Shown piece after piece: positions 34,590 to 43,366 of a DNA stretch of 64,000 nucleotides; the stretch's first letter is position 1, and every line of letters starts with the position of its first letter. The stretch covers positions 156,517 to 220,516 of the forward strand of contig JAXMOK010000004.1 in assembly GCA_034669965.1 (NCBI GenBank), read 5' to 3'. The notes under the pieces are model-generated. The model was not told the DNA's origin, did not search any database, and saw only the letters and a program-made list of their open reading frames with translations. Made by a program: the position numbers and the translations under genes. This DNA is from HXMU1420-13 sp034669965 (GTDB lineage Bacteria; Bacteroidota; Rhodothermia; Balneolales; Balneolaceae).

Positions 34590-35291
34590 TTATTTAAGGA
34601 AATTCACACCAATTTTTGGAATACAAACTTCGATTTCAAATTCTTCAAGCACTTCTTTGAATAGATTCGGATCTGCCTCGATTGGTGGCCATGTGTTGTA
34701 GTGAATGGGCACTGCAATATCTGGGTCGATCATTTCTATGGCATAAGCGGCCTCTTCGGGGCCCATTGTAAAGTGATCGCCGATGGGCGCAAACACTAAA
34801 TGTGGATCATACAACTCGCCATAGAGCTCTAAATCAGCGAAAATATTGGTGTCTCCCATATGATAAACACAAATATCGTCTTCGAAAGAGATGATGAGTC
34901 CTGCCGGGTCACCCGCGTATTGACCTTTAAAAGAGGAGCTATGATTGGCTGAGACCATGGTGACCGAAAAGTCATCGAAATGAACGGTTCCACCTTTATT
35001 AAATGCTACCGATTGATCGTCTGATAATCCCTCTTTCGCAAGTAATCCCATCAATTCTACGATCCCAATAACTTTTGCACCGGTATTTTTTGCGATCTCG
35101 ATGGTGTCGCCTACGTGGTCTTCGTGTCCGTGAGTGAGTAAAATGAAATCCGCCTTTTCTACCGATTTCAGTTCTTCGGGAGTGGATGGGTTTTGGGATA
35201 AGAAGGGATCAATGTAAATAATATTCCCTTTTGGGCTGATTAGTTTTACGGCCGAATGCCCCAGCCAGAAAGCTTGTGTCTTGAATTCCAT
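34590..35291 (-). CDS. UPF0173-family metal-dependent hydrolase
   Basis: 233 codons. 'LTHGHEDHVGD' is the metallo-beta-lactamase HxHxDH motif. Further ligands are seen in 'SANHSS', 'YHMGDTNIF' (Asp) and 'PIHYNTWP' (His). Length and the 'LGHSAVKL' N-terminus match the UPF0173 (YtkL-like) group. It is a soluble cytoplasmic di-metal hydrolase of unknown substrate. It is divergent from the YtxJ-like gene. Confidence 0.9.
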   Translation of the reverse strand: MEFKTQAFWLGHSAVKLISPKGNIIYIDPFLSQNPSTPEELKSVEKADFILLTHGHEDHVGDTIEIAKNTGAKVIGIVELMGLLAKEGLSDDQSVAFNKGGTVHFDDFSVTMVSANHSSSFKGQYAGDPAGLIISFEDDICVYHMGDTNIFADLELYGELYDPHLVFAPIGDHFTMGPEEAAYAIEMIDPDIAVPIHYNTWPPIEADPNLFKEVLEEFEIEVCIPKIGVNFLK

Positions 35292-35394
35292 GATAGTTAG
35301 TTATTTAAGATCTCTCGGTTAATATTTGAGGTTCAACTGAAAGTCTCCACCTGTTCGTGTATCTTAAAAAGGATAAAGGATAAAGGAGAAAAAC

Positions 35395-35781
35395 ATGGGA
35401 TTTTTAGACGGATTATTTGGTAGTGATGTTAGCAATGATAAGCCTCAATTTTGGAGCAACATCGAAAGCACTGTGGAGGTGGATGCAATATTGATGCACT
35501 CAATGGAACGCCCCCAAGTGATCTTGAAGCACAGTAATCAATGTGCTACTAGTTTTTTTGCGAAGAAAAATTTAGAACTCATTTCTGAGGAAGATTTGAA
35601 ATCCGCTGATTTGCATATTGTGGATGTTATCCGCCAACGAGCGCTTTCAAGATATGTTGAAGAGAAAGTGGGTGTACGCCATGAATCGCCACAATTACTG
35701 GTGATAAAAAATGGGGAAGTAGCATGGCAGGGCTCGCATCATCTCGTTCAATCCGATTACTTACTACAAGCCCTTAAGTAA
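35395..35781 (+). CDS. ytxJ: YtxJ-like monothiol redox protein (bacillithiol system)
   Basis: 128 codons. The central 'PQVILKHSNQCATSFFAKK' and C-terminal 'HESPQLLVIKNGEVAWQGSH' match YtxJ/DUF2847, monothiol bacilliredoxin-like proteins with a thioredoxin fold. The usual 'T.CP.S' is 'NQCATS' here, so the Pro after Cys is replaced by Ala. It may reverse bacillithiolation or serve as a thiol reductant. Whether this organism makes bacillithiol cannot be seen. Single gene divergent from UPF0173, converging on xerD. Confidence 0.85.
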   Translation: MGFLDGLFGSDVSNDKPQFWSNIESTVEVDAILMHSMERPQVILKHSNQCATSFFAKKNLELISEEDLKSADLHIVDVIRQRALSRYVEEKVGVRHESPQLLVIKNGEVAWQGSHHLVQSDYLLQALK

Positions 35782-35789
35782 TCGTTATT

Positions 35790-35904
35790 AACCACAGAGT
35801 GCTCAGAGCTCACTAAGAGTATAGAAAATGTGAAAATTTATGCAAGAGTTGGTTACGGTAAACAAACATCACAACTCTGTGAACCCAGTGTTCTCAGTGG
35901 TTTT
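35790..35904. repeat. Imperfect inverted repeat pair between ytxJ and xerD
   Basis: A ~30-bp segment at 35790-35819, beginning AACCACAGAG, recurs inverted and diverged at 35875-35904. The 'ACCACAGAG..' composition is of the dispersed intergenic repeat kind seen in many environmental bacteria. Between two convergent genes it could form a large hairpin and act as a bidirectional transcription stop. Confidence 0.5.
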
Positions 35905-35908
35905 GAAA

Positions 35909-36820
35909 TTATGCTCTCGGGTGGAATTGCTTGTGAACCTGATGTAATAGCGAGCGATCTACATGCGTATAGATCTCGGTGGTTAGGATGGATGAATGCC
36001 CCAACATCTCTTGAACGGCGCGTAAATCGGCGCCACCCTCAAGCAAATGCGTTGCGAAAGAATGTCGGAAAATATGCGGGTATACGTTTTTGGTGATGTC
36101 TGCTGCCTTTGCCGCTTTTTGCACGATATTCCAAACGCTCATCCGTGTTAACGCGCCACCACGTTGATTTAAAAACACTTTATTCTTCGCCTTCTCTGCT
36201 TTTTCAGGCTTAAAGAAAAGGGGCCGAACATGCTCGATATAATGCTCCAGCGCATCTTGTGCATGCTCTCCAACAGGAACTAATCGTTCTTTGCTACCTT
36301 TTCCTATTACACGAATAAACCCGATTTCAAAAAACAATCGGTCGGTTTGCAGATCCGTAAGTTCACTTACTCGCATTCCGGTTCCATACAAACATTCGAG
36401 TATGGCTTTGTCTCTAATGCCGGCCGGTTTTGAGGTATCGGGTGAATCGAGCATCGTAAAAATCTCTTCCGGGTTTAAAATCTCGGGAAGTTTCTTTGCT
36501 TTTTTAGGGAGTTCGATTAATTCAGCCGGATTGGCTTTGGTGTAACCTTCCACCATCGCAAATTCATGAAAACCACGAATGCTTGATATATTTCTTGCAA
36601 GCGAAGAAGCCGAAAGGAGCTCGTTATCAATCAGAAAATCTAAAAACGATTCGATGTGTGTTAAGGTAACGCCAGCTAGATCATCGAATTTATAGTCAGT
36701 GATTAAAAAATCGAGGTATCGTCGTAAATCATTTTCGTACGAAACAACCGAATTCCGAGACAGCCCTTTTTCTAGTTTTATAAATTGAAGGTATAGATCC
36801 AGTTCTTGTTTAAAACGCAC
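35909..36820 (-). CDS. xerD: Site-specific tyrosine recombinase XerD
   Basis: 303 codons. An N-terminal SAM-like core-binding domain ('LYLQFIKLEKGLSRNSV..Y..DL..Y') is followed by the catalytic domain with Arg in 'GTGMRVSEL', Lys in 'GKGSKER', the 'HIFRHSFATH' box (His-x-x-Arg), 'MLGHSSILTTEIYTHV' with His and the nucleophilic Tyr. Size and motifs match XerD, which resolves chromosome dimers at dif with XerC/FtsK. It stands at 3 bp from the PgpH-type gene upstream on the same strand. No phage or integron genes are nearby, so it is the housekeeping enzyme. Confidence 0.93.
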   Translation of the reverse strand: MRFKQELDLYLQFIKLEKGLSRNSVVSYENDLRRYLDFLITDYKFDDLAGVTLTHIESFLDFLIDNELLSASSLARNISSIRGFHEFAMVEGYTKANPAELIELPKKAKKLPEILNPEEIFTMLDSPDTSKPAGIRDKAILECLYGTGMRVSELTDLQTDRLFFEIGFIRVIGKGSKERLVPVGEHAQDALEHYIEHVRPLFFKPEKAEKAKNKVFLNQRGGALTRMSVWNIVQKAAKAADITKNVYPHIFRHSFATHLLEGGADLRAVQEMLGHSSILTTEIYTHVDRSLLHQVHKQFHPRA

Positions 36821-36823
36821 GAT

Positions 36824-39253
36824 TTACTCTTCGTTTTCGGCATTTTTTTTAGAGGTAGCATCAGCCTCTCCATTTGATGCGTTAGCTTCTTTTGCTAAAG
36901 CTTTTTGTTCTTTTCTATTTTCCTCTTCAATTTGAGCAGTAGTTTTGCCTTCTTCGGGATATTCAATCCGGCTATGATACACGCCCACTAAAATCGAAAT
37001 AAAGGATTCTTTGATCGCTTGAAGATCACGAAAAGTAAGTGGACAATGGCTCAACTGGCCTTCGCTAACCCGATCATCAACCATTCGGTTTACAAGGTTT
37101 TCGAGCTTACTATAGGTTGGGTTTTTCATAGCTCGAGAAGCCGCTTCAATTCCATCCGCCAACAACAGAATTCCTGTTTCTTTGGTATTAGGGAGAGGAC
37201 CATCATACCGGAAAGTTTCCTTCGCCGGCATATCTTTGTCTTTATCCTCTTCGTTGGCTTTTGCCTTTTCGTAAAAATAGCGGATAACCGACGTTCCGTG
37301 ATGGGTCTCGATAAAGGAGATTAAAATATTGGGCAATCCATATTCTTTGCCCATTTTTACGCCTTCGCTCACATGCGATTTAATCACCATGGCGCTCATC
37401 TGAGGTTTAAGTTTATCGTGCTCGTTGTGGCCCCCGGTTTGGTTTTCAACAAAATATTCGGGCTTCACCATTTTTCCGATATCGTGATATAAAGCACCAA
37501 CACGCACCAATAATGGGTTTGCGTTTATGGCTGATGCAGCAGCCTCAGAAAGGTTAGCAACCTGTAAACTGTGGTGGAAAGTACCCGGCGCTTTGTTCAT
37601 CAGATCTTTAAGCAGCGGTTGATTAGTGTCTCCAAGTTCGAGTAGTGTGAAGTCGGTAGTAACACCAAAAATTTTCTCAAAAAGCAGAATAATTGGATAG
37701 GTAAACAATATGAACAAGCAATTTATCGCAATAAATAATCCGTTGTTTAGCACTAATTCCCATTCTTCCATTACTGAAAGACTGAATGCTCCCATCGAAA
37801 CCAGATAGGTGATGAAAACAATACCGGGAGTGGTAAAGAAAAATTGAGAACGATTACGAACATCACGTACCGAAAACACCCCCATCGAACAAGCAGCAAA
37901 AGTGGAGATGGTAAATTCAAAATCGAAGCCATGAACTAATCCTATCAGAGAAGCCATGGTTACTGCAGCGATAATACCAACTCGAGAATCAAATATGATG
38001 GTAAGTATTATTGGTGCTATAGCCACCGGAATAATGAAGGCATTGGCTGCATCAAAATACATAAGCACTAAGTTTGCTATGCTGATGAGTCCCATCGTAA
38101 GAAAAACCAATAAAAACAAGCCATTGTGTGAGCTTATACTGCGGCGATATAAATACAAATACATGAAAAATACTAGTGATATTATTATCACCAGAATTAC
38201 ACCGCCGGTAAAACGAAGCCATCGTTCAGCGTTGGTAGCATTTAACGCACGTGCTGCATTCAAACTTTCTAGAATGTTTACAGTTTCTGAAGTTACCATA
38301 TCACCGCGGCGGATAATTACCTGACCTTGTGCCATGGCGCCTTTGGATGGTGAAATGTTAGCAATGGCTTCATTAATACGTTGTTGCCGCCGTTCAATAC
38401 TGTTAATGAAGTTCGGGCCAATTACTTTATTGTATAATTCGATGGCTAACTGCGCGCGTTCTTCGTTAAACGACCGGTTAAGTTGAAATTGCGCAAATTC
38501 ATTCGCTTCTCGTAAATCACGAACCCGAGCCGCATTCACCGATTGTTCGGTACTTTGCGAAGGGTTTATTACGGTGATGACCTCGGAACTTATGTTCCGT
38601 TTATTCATATCGATGATGCCTTGATTCAAAAGTTGGTCGATTAAACTTTCAAGGCGGGTTTTTACAATTACTCCATCAAATCGGTTATAATTTAAATTAC
38701 GTGTCTGCACATCGTGAAAGCTGTTTAGAAGGACATTTAGTGAAGCTTCTGTGATACCGATGTTTGCGATTTGGAATTCGCGAGCGAACCGCAAACTATC
38801 GTCAAAAAGGGTAGGGCGATTGCTTTCTTTTGAAATCTGCCACTGATGAAAGGTTTCGAGCACCGGCTGGATATTGCGATACAGTGAATCTAGCCGGGTT
38901 TGGATTGCAATTTCTGTGCTTGGTTTAACCTCAAAAATTAAAGGGATCTGATTTCTGATTTCCTCTTGCTCTTCCGCAATTTCCTGGGCCGTTTTATTCA
39001 ACGAAAAGGTAAATGGCGCCGTTAAATCATCTGCTCGCCAAGGTTGGCCTTGGGTGTAAATATAACCTGTATTAACCGAATTTCGAGGTAGGGAAAATAC
39101 CGAGATCAAAATAAAACAAAGGAAAATGAGTGCCCGGATATAAGGATTGCGCTTCAACGAATACGCTTCTTTCTCCTTCTTCATTTTGTCGCCAAGTAAC
39201 GGAATTAACTCTTTCTTTTTCCGTCCCAGACCAATTTTTTCGAGAAAACCCAT
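36824..39253 (-). CDS. PgpH-type 7TM HD-domain phosphodiesterase
   Basis: 809 codons. A short cytoplasmic N-terminus, one TM helix (about 35-58), a ~270-residue extracytoplasmic 7TMR-HDED domain ending in 'QVIIRRGDMVT', six or seven helices (about 345-535), then an HD domain with 'YHDIGK' (His590-Asp591), 'ETHHGT' and 'LLADGIEAASRA'. These are the PgpH features; PgpH hydrolyses cyclic di-AMP to pApA. The C-terminus is a low-complexity Glu/Lys/Ala tail. It is probably co-transcribed with xerD. The c-di-AMP synthase is not in this window. Confidence 0.9.
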   Translation of the reverse strand: MGFLEKIGLGRKKKELIPLLGDKMKKEKEAYSLKRNPYIRALIFLCFILISVFSLPRNSVNTGYIYTQGQPWRADDLTAPFTFSLNKTAQEIAEEQEEIRNQIPLIFEVKPSTEIAIQTRLDSLYRNIQPVLETFHQWQISKESNRPTLFDDSLRFAREFQIANIGITEASLNVLLNSFHDVQTRNLNYNRFDGVIVKTRLESLIDQLLNQGIIDMNKRNISSEVITVINPSQSTEQSVNAARVRDLREANEFAQFQLNRSFNEERAQLAIELYNKVIGPNFINSIERRQQRINEAIANISPSKGAMAQGQVIIRRGDMVTSETVNILESLNAARALNATNAERWLRFTGGVILVIIISLVFFMYLYLYRRSISSHNGLFLLVFLTMGLISIANLVLMYFDAANAFIIPVAIAPIILTIIFDSRVGIIAAVTMASLIGLVHGFDFEFTISTFAACSMGVFSVRDVRNRSQFFFTTPGIVFITYLVSMGAFSLSVMEEWELVLNNGLFIAINCLFILFTYPIILLFEKIFGVTTDFTLLELGDTNQPLLKDLMNKAPGTFHHSLQVANLSEAAASAINANPLLVRVGALYHDIGKMVKPEYFVENQTGGHNEHDKLKPQMSAMVIKSHVSEGVKMGKEYGLPNILISFIETHHGTSVIRYFYEKAKANEEDKDKDMPAKETFRYDGPLPNTKETGILLLADGIEAASRAMKNPTYSKLENLVNRMVDDRVSEGQLSHCPLTFRDLQAIKESFISILVGVYHSRIEYPEEGKTTAQIEEENRKEQKALAKEANASNGEADATSKKNAENEE

Positions 39254-39409
39254 GCGGGGAGTGCCTTTTTTTAATTTAGAGGCTAAGATTACTTAGCATT
39301 CCGTAAAGATCAAAGTTACCGATAAAATAATATCGATGTAGTCTTTTCATGCTATCTTTATTTAGCTTTGTTTGATTTAGTTTCCGAGCCAACCAAAAAA
39401 GTGAAGAAA

Positions 39410-40645
39410 ATGAAACACGTATACATTCTATTGTCTGTTTTGATTGCTGTTGGAATACTTGCTTGCGACACCACTAATACATCAAAAGAAGATCCTGAAG
39501 TACAAGCTGCAAAAGCTAAATTAATTGAGGCAGATTCAGGGTTTAGCATCAATTTTTTTAAAGAGATACATCGAGGTGATTCACTAGCCGAAAACATCTT
39601 CATTTCTCCGCTTAGTGCTTCTATTGCTTTGGGGATGACAATGAACGGAGCTGCCGGCAATACCTATGTGGAGATGCAAAATACTCTTGGTTTTAGCGAC
39701 CTGACTAAAGAAGAAATTAACAAAGGATATCAGTCGCTTCTGCAGGATTTGCAAAACGCCGACGACAAAGTTGAGTTGAAAATTGCGAACTCGGTTTGGT
39801 CGGAACAGGGATTTGAAGTCAATCCCGTGTTTTTAACAACCGTGAAAGAGTACTTCGATGCAGAAACGGCCAGTTTAGATTTTTCAGATCCTAAAACCAT
39901 CGAGACAATTAACGGTTGGGTGGCTAACAAAACCAACGATCGAATCGAGAAAATCATTGAACGGATTAATGACAACGATGTGATGTTTCTGATCAATGCG
40001 GTGTACTTCAATGGTCCGTGGAAATACGAGTTTGATCCTGAGTTTACCGAAGACTGGGAATTTTATGTGGACGAGAACACCACAGTGTCGGTTGAGATGA
40101 TGAATCAATCTGCCGAAGTGGACTATCTGATTAATGATGAAGTTGAGATGGTGGAGCTACCCTATGGGAATGACAAATTCAGTGCGCTTTTTATAAAACC
40201 GGGATCAGAGTATTCGTCGGTAGATGAATTAGTTGAATCAAGGCTTAATTCTGCTCAACTTCAAAATTGGATATCTGATCTTAACGAGGGCAAAGTCGGA
40301 TACCTTATTCCAAAATTGAAACTCGAGTATCAACGGCAATTAATCTCTGATTTACAATCCTTAGGAATGAACGACTTGTTTATTGAAGGAGGTGCAAATC
40401 TTACTAACTTATTTACCAAGGTTAATAATTTATACGTCTCGAGTGTGTTGCAGAAAACCTTTTTAAAAATGAATGAAGAGGGCACCGAAGCTGCAGCGGT
40501 TACTGCTGTAACGGTAACAACAGAGAGTACTGGTCCAAGCTATCCAACTATAGTTTACAACGAGCCTTATTTGTTGCTTTTACGCGAGAAAAGTACCGGT
40601 GCTATTTTGTTCATCGGCAAGATTGGTAACCCTGCTGCAGAGTAG
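39410..40645 (+). CDS. Serpin, predicted lipoprotein protease inhibitor
   Basis: 411 codons from the ATG at 39410, which starts a lipoprotein signal ('VGILAC', Cys19); an in-frame ATG at 39368 is unlikely. The serpin core is complete: 'NIFISPLSASIALGM', 'FLINAVYFNGPW', 'FIEGGANLTNLF' and 'VYNEPYLLLLREK'. The reactive-centre loop hinge 'EEGTEAAAVTAVTV' (Gly358 = P15) is alanine/threonine-rich as in inhibitory serpins. By alpha-1-antitrypsin numbering P1-P1' falls at Glu372-Ser373, though the loop is about three residues longer, so P1 is uncertain. Cell-surface inhibition of a Glu-preferring or broad serine protease is inferred. Isolated gene. Confidence 0.92.
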   Translation: MKHVYILLSVLIAVGILACDTTNTSKEDPEVQAAKAKLIEADSGFSINFFKEIHRGDSLAENIFISPLSASIALGMTMNGAAGNTYVEMQNTLGFSDLTKEEINKGYQSLLQDLQNADDKVELKIANSVWSEQGFEVNPVFLTTVKEYFDAETASLDFSDPKTIETINGWVANKTNDRIEKIIERINDNDVMFLINAVYFNGPWKYEFDPEFTEDWEFYVDENTTVSVEMMNQSAEVDYLINDEVEMVELPYGNDKFSALFIKPGSEYSSVDELVESRLNSAQLQNWISDLNEGKVGYLIPKLKLEYQRQLISDLQSLGMNDLFIEGGANLTNLFTKVNNLYVSSVLQKTFLKMNEEGTEAAAVTAVTVTTESTGPSYPTIVYNEPYLLLLREKSTGAILFIGKIGNPAAE

Positions 40646-40651
40646 TCGCTG

Positions 40652-41368
40652 TTAAAAACTAAGGGCGTACATCTCTTTTAGGCTGATGCGCCCTTCATAA
40701 TAAGCTTTGCCTACTACAACGGCATCGATGGAAGCTGCAGAAAGCCGTTTCAAATCGTCGATGTTCGAAACCCCACCGGAAGCTATCAATCGGATAGTTG
40801 GGAATTTGGCTTTCAACTCTTCATACAATTCCTGATTCGGTCCGGAAAGTGTGCCATCTTTTGAGATGTCGGTACATAAAATTTCTTGTAAACCTTCATC
40901 CAGCATACGAGTCACAAAGGAATCTACACTTTCGGACGCGGTTTCAAGCCAACCGGCGTAGGCAATTTTGCCATCTTTTAAATCCATCCCTAGGATACTT
41001 TTTTCAGGATAATTATGCAGGAGTTTGACCCAATCTTCTTCGTTCCGAACGGCCATGGAGCTGCAAATAACTTTCGAAATGCCTTCGCGCATTAGATACT
41101 CGCAATTGTCGTAGGTTCGGATGCCACCCCCGGTTTGCACCGAAATTCCCAGCTCGTTGATGATCTGGGTAATGTGCGGAAGGTTTACAAATCGACCTTC
41201 TTTTGCGCCATTCAAATCCACTATGTGAATGTGATCGAAACCAGCATCCTGAAATAGCTGAGCTTGCTCTATAGGCGACTCGTTGTACACGGTAATGGCG
41301 TCGTAATCGCCTTTATGGAGACGAACGCACTTTCCGTTGTAGAGGTCGATAGCGGGGATTATCTGCAT
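40652..41368 (-). CDS. hisA: ProFAR isomerase HisA
   Basis: 238 codons. A (beta/alpha)8 barrel isomerase with the catalytic Asp in 'IPAIDLYNGKCVRL' (Asp8), 'VQTGGGIR' and the second Asp in 'TDISKDGTLSGPN'; 'ASGGVSN' is the phosphate-binding loop. It converts ProFAR to PRFAR in histidine synthesis. It is last in the cluster; the next gene is the convergent serpin 6 bp away, so hisF and hisI/E are not downstream as would be usual. Confidence 0.95.
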   Translation of the reverse strand: MQIIPAIDLYNGKCVRLHKGDYDAITVYNESPIEQAQLFQDAGFDHIHIVDLNGAKEGRFVNLPHITQIINELGISVQTGGGIRTYDNCEYLMREGISKVICSSMAVRNEEDWVKLLHNYPEKSILGMDLKDGKIAYAGWLETASESVDSFVTRMLDEGLQEILCTDISKDGTLSGPNQELYEELKAKFPTIRLIASGGVSNIDDLKRLSAASIDAVVVGKAYYEGRISLKEMYALSF

Positions 41369-41371
41369 AAT

Positions 41372-41968
41372 TTATTTCCTATAAACGTATTCAATAAAAT
41401 TTTGAAGGATCGTAGCGCCCAATTTACCTGACTTCTCAGGATGAAACTGCACACCAAAGTAGTTGTCTTTCGATACTACGGCACTAAATGGATTAATATA
41501 GTCGCAGGTTGCAACTGAAAAATCACTTTCAGGCGCATAATAGCTATGCACGAAATACAAAAAGTCTTCATCGCTGATGTCTTTCAACAGAGGATGATCA
41601 GCTTGTTTTTGAATGGAATTCCAGCCCATGTGCGGTACTTTTTCTTTCGATGCATCAAACTTAAGCAGCTTACCGGGGATTACTCCAAGTCCTTCTGTAT
41701 CTCCTTCGGTGGAGGATTCGAACAATAGTTGCATGCCTACACATATTCCGAGCACTGGTTTTTTGGTGGATTTGAGCCATTCATCAATTCCTTGCTCCTT
41801 CAACGATTCCATCGCCGAATAAGCATGCCCAACTCCGGGGAAAATCACCCCATCTGCTTTATCGAGTTGATCGGCGGTTTCAGCAAGGTAAAAATCAACA
41901 CCCAGACGTTCTAAGGCATTTGAAACCGATGCTATGTTTCCTGCGCGATACTTTATTAATGCGATCAT
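41372..41968 (-). CDS. hisH: Imidazole glycerol phosphate synthase glutaminase subunit HisH
   Basis: 198 codons. Class I glutamine amidotransferase with the nucleophile Cys in 'GICVGMQLLF' and the His/Glu pair in 'FHPEKSG'. It supplies ammonia to HisF, which is not in this window. The start shares one base with the stop of hisB upstream, and hisA starts 3 bp downstream of its stop. Confidence 0.95.
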   Translation of the reverse strand: MIALIKYRAGNIASVSNALERLGVDFYLAETADQLDKADGVIFPGVGHAYSAMESLKEQGIDEWLKSTKKPVLGICVGMQLLFESSTEGDTEGLGVIPGKLLKFDASKEKVPHMGWNSIQKQADHPLLKDISDEDFLYFVHSYYAPESDFSVATCDYINPFSAVVSKDNYFGVQFHPEKSGKLGATILQNFIEYVYRK

Positions 41969-42861
41969 TAAAGACTTCCTTTCGAGCTTGGAATCATATT
42001 TTTGATGCGAGGATTCTTTTCAACGGCTGTTTTTAACACTCGGGCAAAGCCTTTAAAGATGGCTTCAATTTTATGGTGATCGTTATCTCCTTTAAACTCG
42101 ATGTGCAACGTAGCTTTAAGGTGCATCGCTAAGCTGTAGAAAAAGTGTTTAACCATTTCGGTGGGCATATCACCAACATATTCGCGGTTGAATTCACCTT
42201 CGAAAACTAAGTAAGGTCGCCCGGAAAGATCCATCGCAACGGTAGCTTGTGTTTCGTCCATTGGCAGTACAAAAGCATATCGCTCAATGCCTTTTTTGTC
42301 GCCCAAAGCACTGGTTATGCATTCTCCCAACGCAATAGCCACATCCTCAATCGTATGGTGTTCATCCACTTCTAAATCACCATCACACTTGAGATTCAAA
42401 TCTACAAATCCGTGTCGTGCAATTTGCTCAAGCATGTGATCGAAGAAATTCAGTCCTGTAGAAATCTCGTTTTTTCCGGTTCCATCTAGGTTAAGCTCAA
42501 TCGATATATCAGTTTCGTTCGTAGTTCTTGCGATACTAGCGGTGCGCTCTTTTCCTTGCTGATAAGAAGCAAGAAGCTCTGAAAAATCGTAACCGGATGC
42601 CAAGGTAGTTTCCCCAACCCAAAACAAAACTTTGCCTTCGCTTTTATCGAACTCGATCAAGCCTTCTCTATCTTGAAACTGAAAATCATTGAATAGCTCC
42701 TCCAATTCAATTTGGGCCAATTGTCGTTTTCGAAGCAATTCGCTTTCTGAGTTAAATCGGAAAGAATCACCATTTAAAGTAGCGCAAAAATGGACAAAGC
42801 CTTTAGGTAGATACTTAGGATTCGGCTGGGTAAAAATTTCAGGATGGATCCAGATGTTCAT
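41968..42861 (-). CDS. hisB: Imidazoleglycerol-phosphate dehydratase HisB with unusual N-terminal extension
   Basis: 297 codons. Residues ~105-297 are a complete IGP dehydratase: 'RTTNETDISIELNLDGTG', 'FFDHMLEQIARHG', 'HHTIEDVAIALGE', 'DLSGRP', 'HHKIEAIFKGFAR', ending 'IPSSKG'. The catalytic domain normally starts a protein of about 195 residues. Here ~104 extra residues precede it. They are not the histidinol-phosphate phosphatase (HAD) domain of enterobacterial HisB, as no DxDxT motif is present, and no start codon lies at the domain boundary. Function of the extension is unknown. It is the first of hisB-hisH-hisA and is divergent from the DoxX gene. Confidence 0.93.
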   Translation of the reverse strand: MNIWIHPEIFTQPNPKYLPKGFVHFCATLNGDSFRFNSESELLRKRQLAQIELEELFNDFQFQDREGLIEFDKSEGKVLFWVGETTLASGYDFSELLASYQQGKERTASIARTTNETDISIELNLDGTGKNEISTGLNFFDHMLEQIARHGFVDLNLKCDGDLEVDEHHTIEDVAIALGECITSALGDKKGIERYAFVLPMDETQATVAMDLSGRPYLVFEGEFNREYVGDMPTEMVKHFFYSLAMHLKATLHIEFKGDNDHHKIEAIFKGFARVLKTAVEKNPRIKNMIPSSKGSL

Positions 42862-42958
42862 GAGTTAGTGGATAATTCTGTGTTCGATTTGTTACTCTTT
42901 TGTGACTTAAAGATTCTAAAGACGAGCTACATTTTCGGAAAACAAACTCGGGATTACT

Positions 42959-43366
42959 ATGAAATCAAAAGTACACATTTTCTATTGGATATTACGCCTT
43001 GTAGCCGCTTTCATAATGCTACAAACACTTTTCTTTAAATTCTCTGGTGCACCGGAAAGCATATACATTTTCGAAACCGTTGGACTCGAACCTTTTGGGA
43101 GATACGCATCCGGGGTGGCCGAACTTTTCGCTTCCATTTTAATTCTGATTCCCCGCACAACTTGGCTTGGCGCGACACTAGCTTTAGGTGTGATGGCCGG
43201 AGCTTTAGTTAGCCACTTAACCGTACTTGGAATTGTTGTGCAAAACGACGGTGGTACATTATTCGCGATGGCGTTAATTGTTACTTTGTCTTCTTCAATT
43301 CTACTTTGGGTAAACCGAGGCGATATTCCTGTCATTGGTGAAAAATTATTGGCTCAATCGGATTGA
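42959..43366 (+). CDS. DoxX-family membrane protein inside the his gene cluster, opposite strand
   Basis: 135 codons. Four hydrophobic helices with 'FKFSGAPESIYIFE', 'GVAELFASILILIPRTTWLGA' (two halves of one region) and a C-terminal TM, the DoxX/DUF417-like pattern. It lies on the plus strand between hisB and hisC, and its last 13 bp overlap the 3' end of hisC. It splits the his genes into two transcription units. Role unknown; quinone-linked or small-molecule export functions have been suggested for the family. Confidence 0.8.
   Translation: MKSKVHIFYWILRLVAAFIMLQTLFFKFSGAPESIYIFETVGLEPFGRYASGVAELFASILILIPRTTWLGATLALGVMAGALVSHLTVLGIVVQNDGGTLFAMALIVTLSSSILLWVNRGDIPVIGEKLLAQSD

Noticed and set aside
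35830..36096. Plus-strand ORF of 88 codons between ytxJ and xerD
   Set aside because: It lies largely over the 3' end of xerD on the other strand and has no start context or recognisable protein features; a shadow frame.
35909..36820. Tyrosine recombinase as a mobile-element integrase
   Set aside because: Size and motifs match housekeeping XerD and no att site, phage or integron genes flank it.
41968..42285. HAD histidinol-phosphatase domain in HisB
   Set aside because: The catalytic domain (residues ~105-297) lies on this end of the gene, and the true N-terminal extension has no DxDxT motif; no phosphatase signature in either part.
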